Positions 41,291 through 48,663 of a DNA stretch of 64,000 nt are shown in pieces. Position 1 is the first letter of the stretch, and each line of letters starts with the position of its first letter. The stretch is from positions 1 through 64,000 of the IMG/VR virus record IMGVR_UViG_3300002144_000620. One strand, 5' to 3'. The position numbers and the translations under genes were made by a program. Origin of the DNA: a virus. The notes under the pieces were generated by a model. That model saw nothing but the letters and a program-made list of their open reading frames with translations. It did no database searches and was not told the origin of the DNA.

Positions 41291-41349
41291 TAGTTACTAT
41301 TTGTATAATAATAACGAATTTAAATTAAAAATCAAAGGTTATTGTTAAT

Positions 41350-42096
41350 TTATTTGGGTGTTACAACTCCTCGTCTACTTACAACATCAGCTGATTTTTT
41401 GTTAGCGTCCATTATGGATAAACCTATATTGCCAGTAATGTAATAAGCTGATATAAATGCCGCTGTAAATGTATCCCCAGCACCACTGACATCAATTGTC
41501 TCTTGTGGATTTGGTGATGGATAATGGTTATTTTTATAACTAGCACCATTTTGACCTAGAGTTACGATGATGCCTTCATGATTTAAACTATCGTTATTCA
41601 TGAACTCATTTTCGTTTAGTTTAATAAAACTAAAATCTTTAATAATTTCATCCGTTAATTTTCTTTTACTATCTAATATAGATAACTTTGAATTACTAGA
41701 TATTTTTTTTAAATCAATGTCCGATAAAAAACCTTTGTTGTAATCACTTACAATAACAATATCCGAATCATTTATTACTTTATTGATATTATTATCATAT
41801 TTAAAAGGGGTTATAGATCTTTCACCATCATCAACACGTAAAAACATGTGATTAGATTTAGATTCAACATATCTAGTTTTTGTTATATTTTCTATCTGAG
41901 TAATTGTAGATACGTTTGATTCGTGTAGTATTACTCTGATATTAGCCTCTGTATTACCAGCCATACCGTTATTTTCGATTATTTTAATAGGGTTCAGAAC
42001 TGGAACTGGTGCTTCTGGTGATAATCTGTTTACATCGCAATAGATAAATCTATCTATACAAGTTTCACCAATAACTAAGACGTTAACGTTATTCAT
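41350..42096 (-). CDS. HldE/RfaE domain I-like heptose kinase (PfkB family)
   Basis: 248 residues. VLVIGETCIDRFIYCDVNRLSPEAPVPVLNP holds the RLSPEAPVPV signature of RfaE/HldE domain I (residues 24-33). IDVSGAGDTFTAAFISA (201-217) is the PfkB ATP/anion-hole motif with catalytic Asp208. HldE-type kinases phosphorylate D-glycero-D-manno-heptose 7-phosphate at C1 on the way to ADP-heptose. The protein is shorter than usual (~310-330 residues for domain I) and the nucleotidylyltransferase domain is absent, so the host would have to complete the pathway. It starts 4 nt after a Bacteroidota -7 box and is the first gene of the long operon. Confidence 0.82.
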   Translation of the reverse strand: MNNVNVLVIGETCIDRFIYCDVNRLSPEAPVPVLNPIKIIENNGMAGNTEANIRVILHESNVSTITQIENITKTRYVESKSNHMFLRVDDGERSITPFKYDNNINKVINDSDIVIVSDYNKGFLSDIDLKKISSNSKLSILDSKRKLTDEIIKDFSFIKLNENEFMNNDSLNHEGIIVTLGQNGASYKNNHYPSPNPQETIDVSGAGDTFTAAFISAYYITGNIGLSIMDANKKSADVVSRRGVVTPK

Positions 42097-42100
42097 AATT

Positions 42101-42132
42101 CAAAAATAGTAAAAAAAAAGGGGGATATCAAA
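42101..42132 (-). promoter_or_regulatory. Bacteroidota-type promoter TTTG-N20-TATTTTTG before the heptose-kinase gene
   Basis: On the minus strand, TATTTTTG (42101-42108) fits TAnnTTTG and TTTG (42129-42132) lies exactly 20 nt upstream, inside the loop of the terminator hairpin. The ATG starts 4 nt after the -7 box, so the transcript would be leaderless or nearly so. Confidence 0.5.
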
Positions 42133-42138
42133 TCCCCC
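42111..42138 (-). terminator. Intrinsic terminator after the small 61-residue gene
   Basis: 7-bp stem (gggggat 42120-42126 / atccccc 42132-42138), 5-nt loop, nine U on the minus strand. Confidence 0.85.
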
Positions 42139-42161
42139 AATAATTTTTTTAAAAATAAAAA

Positions 42162-42347
42162 TTATTTTTCTTTGACAACTAAATTGTCAAATTTACCTGA
42201 TTTAGCAGCTTCAACAAAATCTGAAAACTGGTTTTTAGTCCAGGTAGTTATACCTTCAGGACCTTCTTTATCACCTAAAACAATAGAGTTTTCTTGCACT
42301 TCTATTACTGGGCAACATTTGTTTTTACAAAATTTAATTACATTCAT
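42162..42347 (-). CDS. Small protein, unknown
   Basis: 61 residues starting MNVIKFCKNKCCPVIEVQENSIVLGD, with three Cys in the first 12 residues and a second half GITTWTKNQFSDFVEAAKSGKFDNL. The layout (short CPV strand, then a W/F...FVEAAKSGKFD helix) recalls small DUF397-like proteins, but I would not assign a family. It starts 5 nt after the holin-like gene and ends before a terminator. Confidence 0.65.
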   Translation of the reverse strand: MNVIKFCKNKCCPVIEVQENSIVLGDKEGPEGITTWTKNQFSDFVEAAKSGKFDNLVVKEK

Positions 42348-42352
42348 TGTTA

Positions 42353-42529
42353 TTAAATTTCTTCTGATTTCGTTTTAGAGACAATAGACCATATAATACC
42401 AATAGCTGTCATAGCAGCACCAGTTAATTCTACCATAGCGGCATCAGTTGTTAAACCTTTAGCTACAATAACACCACCAACAAAAGTTAGTATGTGTCTT
42501 ACGATTCCAATTACTTGTTCTTTCTTCAT
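42353..42529 (-). CDS. Pam3-gp28-type putative holin
   Basis: 58 residues from ATG 42527-42529 to TAA 42353-42355. KEQVIGIVRHILTFVGGVIVAKGLTT and then GAAMTAIGIIWSIVSKTKSEE match the Pam3-gp28 family holin pattern: two short hydrophobic helices (about 7-24 and 36-51) with a Gly-rich turn and a Lys-rich C-terminus. Holins open the inner membrane for lysis. It lies between the 61-residue gene and the 194-residue gene. I saw no endolysin in the window. Confidence 0.8.
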   Translation of the reverse strand: MKKEQVIGIVRHILTFVGGVIVAKGLTTDAAMVELTGAAMTAIGIIWSIVSKTKSEEI

Positions 42530-42547
42530 TTTTTTAATTAATTAATT

Positions 42548-43132
42548 TTATTTTTTATTATGTTCTTTTAGTGTCATTAATTTTCCACCAAAAATCTTAT
42601 CACCTATTTTAATCTGTATAGTTTCGTCAATAGACGATTTTTTACTAACTTGTTCCAATGTTTCCTCCACAGTTTTTTTAATTATATATTCAATTAATTT
42701 AGTATCCATTGCTGGTACCGAAGTTTCGTTAATAACCACTCTTTGTTGATCTGTGTGTAAAACATTTTCCTGAACTTGTTTTAATTCTGGTTGCGCAGCC
42801 TTTACTTTAGCTATTACACTATCTAAACCAACTGGCATTGTTGGGTCAACGATAGGGTTGCTAATGAAAGATTCTAATATTTCTTTGGGCATTTTAGATG
42901 AAGATAAATTTCTCATCGTATTTTTTTGTCCAGTATTTTTACTTTCGACTCTGGATCTCATTTCAGATTCGGAAATATACTCTGGTTCCTTTTCACTATA
43001 AGGGTCGGTATTACCTAAACCGTTATTATTAGAATTACTCCCATAGGAAGTATTTCCTTCTACTTTTTGCATTACTTTTCTAGCGTTAGCAATTCCTTGT
43101 GCTAATCTCTCTGCTTTATCTTGATTATCCAT
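42548..43132 (-). CDS. Unknown, partly disordered protein
   Basis: 194 residues. N-terminal Asn/Ser-rich disordered half (GNTSYGSNSNNNGLGN), then a helical part (KLIEYIIKKTVEETLEQVSKK) and a beta C-terminus (IQIKIGDKIFGGKLMTLKEHNKK). No family recognised. Overlaps the WYL-like gene by 8 nt. Confidence 0.62.
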   Translation of the reverse strand: MDNQDKAERLAQGIANARKVMQKVEGNTSYGSNSNNNGLGNTDPYSEKEPEYISESEMRSRVESKNTGQKNTMRNLSSSKMPKEILESFISNPIVDPTMPVGLDSVIAKVKAAQPELKQVQENVLHTDQQRVVINETSVPAMDTKLIEYIIKKTVEETLEQVSKKSSIDETIQIKIGDKIFGGKLMTLKEHNKK

Positions 43133-43673
43133 ATGTGTTATATATCCATTTTAAAAATCCAGAGCTATATGATTCATTGATTGTTGTTTCAAGATTTTCA
43201 TTATCCTCTGTTTCATTATCTATTTTAGGTTCTTTATCATTAGGGGTTGTTGTTCCAGCTTCTTTATTTACATCGGTGTAATATATAGCTTTATCGTTAT
43301 CCATCTTTTTATCAGAACCATCTGTTTTATAATCGTTTTTAGGTACGAATGTTTTGTATTCTCTTCCTGTTGAGTCATATAAAACTTCTATACTACCATC
43401 TTTTATTTCATCAACAATGAAAGTTTTCCACTTTTGGTTTTTAGTATTTGTAACACCAGTTGTTTGGTATCCTCTAAGCATCCATTTACCAGTACCTTTA
43501 CTTTTACCTAAAGCGACTGGTTGTACACGTCTATAGTTTTGTTTCGTGTATCTTTTTTCAGCTGGGTCACTAACTTTAATACCTCGATACCAGAATGTGA
43601 TCTCATATTTATTTTCGATCGCATCTTTAATCTTACTTAGTTTATCATCACCTTCATTTTCAATTATAAGCAT
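43125..43673 (-). CDS. WYL-like domain protein
   Basis: 182 residues. About 12-95 resembles a WYL ligand-binding barrel: IKDAIENKYEITFWYRGI, RRVQPVALGKSKGTGKWMLRGYQTTG and WKTFIVDEIKDGSIEVLYDST follow the IxxAIxxxxxxxxxY...RxVxPxxL...WxLxGY...FxxxxI order. No helix-turn-helix is present, so it is not a typical WYL regulator. The C-terminal half is acidic and linker-like, ending in FLKWIYNTYG. WYL barrels bind nucleic acid or nucleotides. The call is by pattern only. Confidence 0.6.
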   Translation of the reverse strand: MLIIENEGDDKLSKIKDAIENKYEITFWYRGIKVSDPAEKRYTKQNYRRVQPVALGKSKGTGKWMLRGYQTTGVTNTKNQKWKTFIVDEIKDGSIEVLYDSTGREYKTFVPKNDYKTDGSDKKMDNDKAIYYTDVNKEAGTTTPNDKEPKIDNETEDNENLETTINESYSSGFLKWIYNTYG

Positions 43674-43685
43674 AAAATAAAAAAA

Positions 43686-43967
43686 TTAAACCACAGATGA
43701 GTCTGGATACGTATGTGAATCTTTATAGTTGTTAACAGCGAGTAATTTAGATCTTTCTGCGATGTCGGTATCGTTACCGACAGTACCTTTACCCAAATCA
43801 CCTTTACCTTTAGTGTCACCATCACTAACAGCGTTTGGATTCGTAGCGCCATACTCAAATGAGTTTGGTTTATATTCGTTAACGGGGATTAATTTACCAT
43901 CCCTTTCGTCATTAGCAACTTGTCTAAGTTGTTCTGAAGCAGGTATTTTTAAAATGTTATTAGCCAT
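43686..43967 (-). CDS. Unknown small protein
   Basis: 93 residues, Asn/Asp/Gly/Lys-rich with a basic-acidic mix; the middle (GDTKGKGDLGKGTVGND) is low-complexity. Starts MANNILKIPASEQLRQVANDE. It has 5- and 12-nt gaps to its neighbours, so it is a co-transcribed operon member. Confidence 0.55.
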   Translation of the reverse strand: MANNILKIPASEQLRQVANDERDGKLIPVNEYKPNSFEYGATNPNAVSDGDTKGKGDLGKGTVGNDTDIAERSKLLAVNNYKDSHTYPDSSVV

Positions 43968-43972
43968 AATTA

Positions 43973-44488
43973 TTAAATTTTATTCATTAAATTTTTTATT
44001 TTATTTATATTTTCTAATAAAGCACTATTTGTCATTAAGTCAGGTGTATCCATGATTCTATCACCTAAACTAGTATCAAAATCATCATCTTTATTATCTT
44101 GTCTAAATTGTTTGTCCATACCAGCATTTGTTCTGGCCACTTTCTCACCTTTAACACGCTCTCTTTCACTTTTTATTAAACCTTGTACCCATTTATCCAT
44201 AATCTCACCACCATTTAAGTTGTACTCAATTGGGTCAACCTCATCAATATTTAAATTATCAAAATAATGTTTTATCATCACCAGATTAACGAATGGTTGG
44301 TTTGGATTGTTAACTAGATGGTTAGCTCTTTTGTAACCTTTAATTGTTTTGTGGTCAGAATATTTAGATAAAGCTTCCTTAAGAAATTCAATCACTTCGT
44401 TAGGTAAGTCGTAAAACTCATTATCTAATTTAGAATTCCTTTCCTGTAAAGCAACCTTTAGTTTAAATATATCACACAATTTATCCAT
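43973..44488 (-). CDS. Unknown helical protein
   Basis: 171 residues, helical, with LPNEVIEFLKEALSKYSDHKTIKGYKRANHLV and a charged middle (KSERERVKGEKVARTNAGMDKQFRQD). No family recognised. Overlaps the next gene by 8 nt and belongs to the block between DNA polymerase and the holin gene. Confidence 0.6.
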   Translation of the reverse strand: MDKLCDIFKLKVALQERNSKLDNEFYDLPNEVIEFLKEALSKYSDHKTIKGYKRANHLVNNPNQPFVNLVMIKHYFDNLNIDEVDPIEYNLNGGEIMDKWVQGLIKSERERVKGEKVARTNAGMDKQFRQDNKDDDFDTSLGDRIMDTPDLMTNSALLENINKIKNLMNKI

Positions 44489-45047
44489 TATTTAAAGATT
44501 TTTTAAAATAGTCTAATAGAACGTTCTTTTCAGATTCATTCATGTTTTGGTTAAAAAATTCAATCATTTGGTCAAATTTACCTAAGATTAAGTTTTCTTT
44601 ATCTCTAATCTCTTCTATGGTAACAGGCATATTTCTAGATATTATACTACTGTCATTTGTTTTAGACATCAAATCCTCTAACATTTTAAAAGCTTTTTCT
44701 TTAGCGGCTTTTTTAAGCGTGTCTTTAGGATTAGCTGGTTTAACTTCTTTCTTAGCTTTTACTTCAATAAAGTAATCCTCAAAAGTATTTTCCAAACCTT
44801 TTTCATATAAGAAATTATAAAATTTTCCTGGTGTATCTTTGTGTTTGTCAGCTACCTCGTTAAAAGGTAATGTTGACTCACCGTAGTATCTTCTGTAATT
44901 TTGAAATACGAAAGGTTGTCTTGTCATTAAAATAGTCGCATCAGTTGTTTTACGTGAAGTGTTTTTGTGATCAAAATTTTTAAGATCACCACTTATCATG
45001 GTACCATCTGAATTGATAAATTCTTTAATTTCTTTATTATTTTCCAT
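44481..45047 (-). CDS. Unknown helical protein downstream of DNA polymerase
   Basis: 188 residues. N-terminal DGTMISGDLKNFDHKNTSRKTTDATILMTRQPFVFQNYRRYYG is mixed; the rest is helical with Lys/Glu heptads. It starts 44 nt after the polymerase stop and just downstream of a TATTTATATAGAAATA-containing hairpin, so it may have its own late start. Possibly virion-associated; unproven. Confidence 0.6.
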   Translation of the reverse strand: MENNKEIKEFINSDGTMISGDLKNFDHKNTSRKTTDATILMTRQPFVFQNYRRYYGESTLPFNEVADKHKDTPGKFYNFLYEKGLENTFEDYFIEVKAKKEVKPANPKDTLKKAAKEKAFKMLEDLMSKTNDSSIISRNMPVTIEEIRDKENLILGKFDQMIEFFNQNMNESEKNVLLDYFKKSLNNG

Positions 45048-45049
45048 TA

Positions 45050-45069
45050 GATATTTCTATATAAATATC
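45050..45069 (-). promoter_or_regulatory. Hairpin with candidate late motif before 44481-45047
   Basis: gatattt/aaatatc inverted repeat (45050-45056 / 45063-45069). The minus strand includes TATTTATATAGAAATA (45052-45067), identical to the element before terminase. The stem ends 2 nt before the ATG. Confidence 0.45.
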
Positions 45070-45091
45070 CTTAACTTAGGTAATATTTCAA

Positions 45092-48000
45092 TTAAACTGG
45101 AATTTCTTCATTGAACCCAGGTATTTTAAACACAATATTATCATCAAACCAATAATCTGGGTTATATGACATTTTAGCCCAGAATTCTTTTTCCATAGGG
45201 GATGGTGTGTAGAACTCTATTAAAGTATCTTGATCACCTATATCATTTGGTTGGTTATTAACTAAATTCAATTCTGATTTAAGATACATTTTCTTATCTT
45301 CTGGCTTTGTAATTAATATACCATCTCTAATATCAATTGGGTAAGACACTAATAAAGGTCTAATTTTTTTATTAAACGCATCTAAGTATTTCGGTACATT
45401 ATATTCACCTATGTAGTCTGGTTGATTTTCAATTATATCCATAGGTACTAGAGACGCATACATGTTTCCGTTTTTATCCTCCTGAGCATCACCATGTGAT
45501 TTTGTTTTACCGTTATTAACGTAATATATTGTATCACCTAAATTAATATTTAAATTATTTAAAACAGCTAATTCCATATGAGCTTGTTTTGGTAATTGTC
45601 TACCATTTTTATCAACACCCCTATTTTTATAATCACTGATACCCTTTTTAACTCTGGATTTAGTTGCTATTTTAGCTAAAGGTATTTCTTTATTATATAT
45701 CTTTTCAGCGTATTCATGGTAGTATTTAACGAAATCATAACCTTTACCCTCTAATAACATCTTTATCCCTTTATTAAGAAATTCTTCGATATATAAAGGT
45801 AATTTTTTTGACTTAATACTGTTACCAGTCAAACTAATATTACCATCGTATTCGAGTAGTGCGTAATTTTTTCTAGATAAATTAATTGTGGATGGCCATA
45901 CACCATCTAAACCTAACCCCATCTCGTTTCGCATATATAGGTCGTTAAATTCAGCCACCACAGCTTCTACACCAGTATATATCTTACCAGCTGTAACTTC
46001 ATCATTTAAACCTTTACCAACATATGTAAATGGTTCACCATCTTCTGGTGCTGTAAAGTTAACACCGTCAGTATCTAATACTGATGGTTCGTAACCTTTC
46101 TTTATAAAGAAATTAACCAGTAGTCTAAGATATTGTCTAGCTGTACACGTTATTTGTTCACTAACATCTATCTCAGCCCATTGAAACGCCATGGGGGCAC
46201 CAAGGGCACCAAACATTGAGTTAATAAATATCTTAAGCGGTAACTGTTTACGCTTATATTTATCGGCTAACTGATAATTCCCATCTTTTTTGTATTTACT
46301 AGCTAAGTTTTTAGCGTTAAATCGTTCGGTATGGAAGTATTTTAACATCGACTTCATAGCCCCATTTATATCGGCAGTGGGAAAAATATCATGCGCTAAT
46401 TGAATTGCTGGATAAAGTGAGTTGTAATCCATCTTTCTTAATTCCTCTGAATAACCAACTTTAAATAATCTAGATAAACCACCTGTAAAATCACGTCTAC
46501 CTTCTGGTACTGGAATAGCTAAATTATTTTCAAATGAATATGCCATCATTAGTAGTTTCCATAAACCAGCTGTACCCATTGTTGATACTCTTTGATAGGT
46601 TGTTGGTACTAATTTAGCTAGTAAAAATGAAGATTGGTTATAAACTTCGTCAACTTCCATAGTTTCCCATAAGTCGTCAATAAGGTATCTTTCAACAATA
46701 TATTTGCCGTCAACCTCTTCTATTGTGTCTATGTAAGCACGTAAAGCTTTAAGTGTCTGAATTAAAAAAGCATATGTTTTTGGTGCTCTAATTTGTAATT
46801 GGGATGAATCGTTACCGATACCACTTTTAGGAAAAATAATTCTTTTACCTTTATTGATATGGTGTATTATATTTTTTATACCTTGGTTAATGATAACCTT
46901 ATTATCATCAAGTTCTAGATCATTAAAAAATGAATCGTCAGTGGTTTCTGATTTTTTCTTTGTTATAATACCGATAGCGTTTGTTTCACCACGCATTTCT
47001 TTAGATTGTTCACCGTAACCACTCATTAATACATTGTCACTATAAACAAATATATCATTAGGGTTTGACTTAACGTATTCACGGGTTATGTTGTCAATAA
47101 ATTCGATTGAAGGTTTTGTTTTAGTGAAACCACCAGTTCTGTTATTGAAATAGAACTTTTCTTCAGAATACCAAGTGTTTCCAATTTTATCACCATCGAT
47201 ATAAACACGATTACTTTTATTAATTTTGTTGTATTTACAAACATACTTAAGACCAACAGACTTCATACTAGAATCAATTGCTTGTGCACGTCTAGCAGAA
47301 TGCATTATATCGATGATGCTGTAACCAAACATATTTGTTTGTTCATAGTTCTCAACCTCATTACCTAGTTTAAGCATACCAGATTTATTGTTAATTAATT
47401 CACCAACTTTAAGTGTTATAGCTATCTTTTGTATATCTAAACCCAATATTTCACACCTCTTAAAAAAGAATGGCCAGTCGAAATTAGAGCTATTGTATCC
47501 AGCGATAATAGCGGGTTTTATATCATTAATTTTATCAAAGAATTTAATGATACCTTGTCTTTCGGATTCATCATCATCTTCTATAGGTATAATTTCTTCA
47601 ATACCTTGATTGGTGTATATACCTATCATGAATATTCTACTAACTTTAGGGTCTAAGCCAGTTGTCTCTAAATCGAATACCATTTTATGTATTTCTGAGT
47701 ATTCATCGAACCCTTTGAATAAACGTTTACCTGTATGTATTAAATATTGTTCAACAGGTGATACCATTAAGAAATGGTTATTAATATCACTTCTTTTATC
47801 GTAAATGTAGATCCCACCATCTTTAAAAAATTGTAACATTCTTTGATGACCTTGATTACAAGTAACTAAGTACTTATACCCATCAATTAATTTAGGGTGA
47901 TTACCGTTTTCTAGAGACTTTATTTCGATACCAAATTTTTCTCTAGCTGATTTTATCTTGGCATGACTATTACCGTAAAAATTAACAATTTCTTTAACCT

Positions 48001-48193
48001 TATTAAGGTTTTTTATCCACATAAAAGCTAATAGCGGTTCTTTCTCAATATATAAACCTTTTTCTGGATCTTGTTTTATCTTATGGATAAGATTTGTATC
48101 ACGATCATACTCTATATTTACTATATATTTCTCATCATCATGTCCATTCAAAAACTTCTCTATTTCGTCTAAAGGTATTTTATACTCAGCCAT
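45092..48193 (-). CDS. DNA polymerase, family B (T4 gp43-like)
   Basis: 1033 residues from the ATG at 48193 (MAEYKIPLDE). An exonuclease domain carries FDLETTG (D174/E176) and AGYNSSNFDWPF (D239). Polymerase motif A is MDYNSLYPAIQ (D589), motif B KIFINSMFGALG (K654-G662), motif C VLDTDGVNF (D707/D709). Larger than T4 gp43 (898) mainly because of inserts after motif C and before motif A. The TTG at 48214 would also open the frame but lies in the promoter -7 box, so it cannot be the start. It replicates the phage genome with proofreading. Preceded by a terminator-promoter junction. Confidence 0.93.
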   Translation of the reverse strand: MAEYKIPLDEIEKFLNGHDDEKYIVNIEYDRDTNLIHKIKQDPEKGLYIEKEPLLAFMWIKNLNKVKEIVNFYGNSHAKIKSAREKFGIEIKSLENGNHPKLIDGYKYLVTCNQGHQRMLQFFKDGGIYIYDKRSDINNHFLMVSPVEQYLIHTGKRLFKGFDEYSEIHKMVFDLETTGLDPKVSRIFMIGIYTNQGIEEIIPIEDDDESERQGIIKFFDKINDIKPAIIAGYNSSNFDWPFFFKRCEILGLDIQKIAITLKVGELINNKSGMLKLGNEVENYEQTNMFGYSIIDIMHSARRAQAIDSSMKSVGLKYVCKYNKINKSNRVYIDGDKIGNTWYSEEKFYFNNRTGGFTKTKPSIEFIDNITREYVKSNPNDIFVYSDNVLMSGYGEQSKEMRGETNAIGIITKKKSETTDDSFFNDLELDDNKVIINQGIKNIIHHINKGKRIIFPKSGIGNDSSQLQIRAPKTYAFLIQTLKALRAYIDTIEEVDGKYIVERYLIDDLWETMEVDEVYNQSSFLLAKLVPTTYQRVSTMGTAGLWKLLMMAYSFENNLAIPVPEGRRDFTGGLSRLFKVGYSEELRKMDYNSLYPAIQLAHDIFPTADINGAMKSMLKYFHTERFNAKNLASKYKKDGNYQLADKYKRKQLPLKIFINSMFGALGAPMAFQWAEIDVSEQITCTARQYLRLLVNFFIKKGYEPSVLDTDGVNFTAPEDGEPFTYVGKGLNDEVTAGKIYTGVEAVVAEFNDLYMRNEMGLGLDGVWPSTINLSRKNYALLEYDGNISLTGNSIKSKKLPLYIEEFLNKGIKMLLEGKGYDFVKYYHEYAEKIYNKEIPLAKIATKSRVKKGISDYKNRGVDKNGRQLPKQAHMELAVLNNLNINLGDTIYYVNNGKTKSHGDAQEDKNGNMYASLVPMDIIENQPDYIGEYNVPKYLDAFNKKIRPLLVSYPIDIRDGILITKPEDKKMYLKSELNLVNNQPNDIGDQDTLIEFYTPSPMEKEFWAKMSYNPDYWFDDNIVFKIPGFNEEIPV

Positions 48194-48211
48194 TATATTG
48201 TTTATTTTGGA

Positions 48212-48243
48212 CAAATATAGTATAAGCTTAGTTAAAAAACAAA
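48212..48243 (-). promoter_or_regulatory. Bacteroidota-type promoter TTTG-N20-TATATTTG for DNA polymerase
   Basis: TATATTTG (plus caaatata, 48212-48219) and TTTG (plus caaa, 48240-48243) are separated by exactly 20 nt, matching the Bacteroidota housekeeping consensus. The -7 box ends 18 nt before the ATG at 48193; the -33 lies in the terminator right arm. Confidence 0.65.
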
Positions 48244-48260
48244 GTTGTACTGTGTTTTTT
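48234..48260 (-). terminator. Intrinsic terminator after the 133-residue gene
   Basis: Stem of 8 + 3 bp with one mismatch (48234-48245 / 48249-48260), 3-nt loop, then six U on the minus strand; its T-rich arm doubles as the -33 region of the polymerase promoter. Confidence 0.65.
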
Positions 48261-48261
48261 T

Positions 48262-48663
48262 TTAAACTATGTCGGTTTTTACAAATGAATCTAGTACGTG
48301 AATGTACAGTTGTTCTTGTATTGGTGCTATTAATTCACCGTATACAGAAGTTGGGTCAGCTAAATTAAATAGCGTGATTTTAAACTCACCTAAAAAAATA
48401 CCAGGTTTGTTTGTGTCATTTTTTGTGAATTGGTATGTTATGATATAATTTTTATCAGAAGTATCCTCACATGGTTTTTCTAAAACAATATTTGCTTCTT
48501 TATTAGCTACTTTATATACACCAGTTTTCTCATCCTTCATAGCAAATGTTACCACTGCATTTTCGAGTAATTCCTCAAAGTGTCTAAAGTCGTTACGACC
48601 ATCCCTAAAAACTTTCATTTTTAAAATAGGTAATGTTGAATTTTGTCTTATACTGAATATCAT
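48262..48663 (-). CDS. Tail/baseplate-like structural protein
   Basis: 133 residues, beta-rich: LPILKMKVFRDGRNDFRHFEELLENAVVTFAMKDEKTGVYKVANKEANIV resembles the N-terminal fold of upper-baseplate BppU proteins (a linear strand, then VTFxMxDEKTG). C-terminal FLGEFKITLFNLADP continues the beta sandwich. It overlaps the LamG-like protein gene by one base and ends at a terminator. Assignment is tentative. Confidence 0.55.
   Translation of the reverse strand: MIFSIRQNSTLPILKMKVFRDGRNDFRHFEELLENAVVTFAMKDEKTGVYKVANKEANIVLEKPCEDTSDKNYIITYQFTKNDTNKPGIFLGEFKITLFNLADPTSVYGELIAPIQEQLYIHVLDSFVKTDIV

Noticed and set aside
41291-41349. Promoter between the heptose-kinase and GT4 genes
   Set aside because: AACCTTTG there lacks the leading TA and has no TTTG at the right distance.
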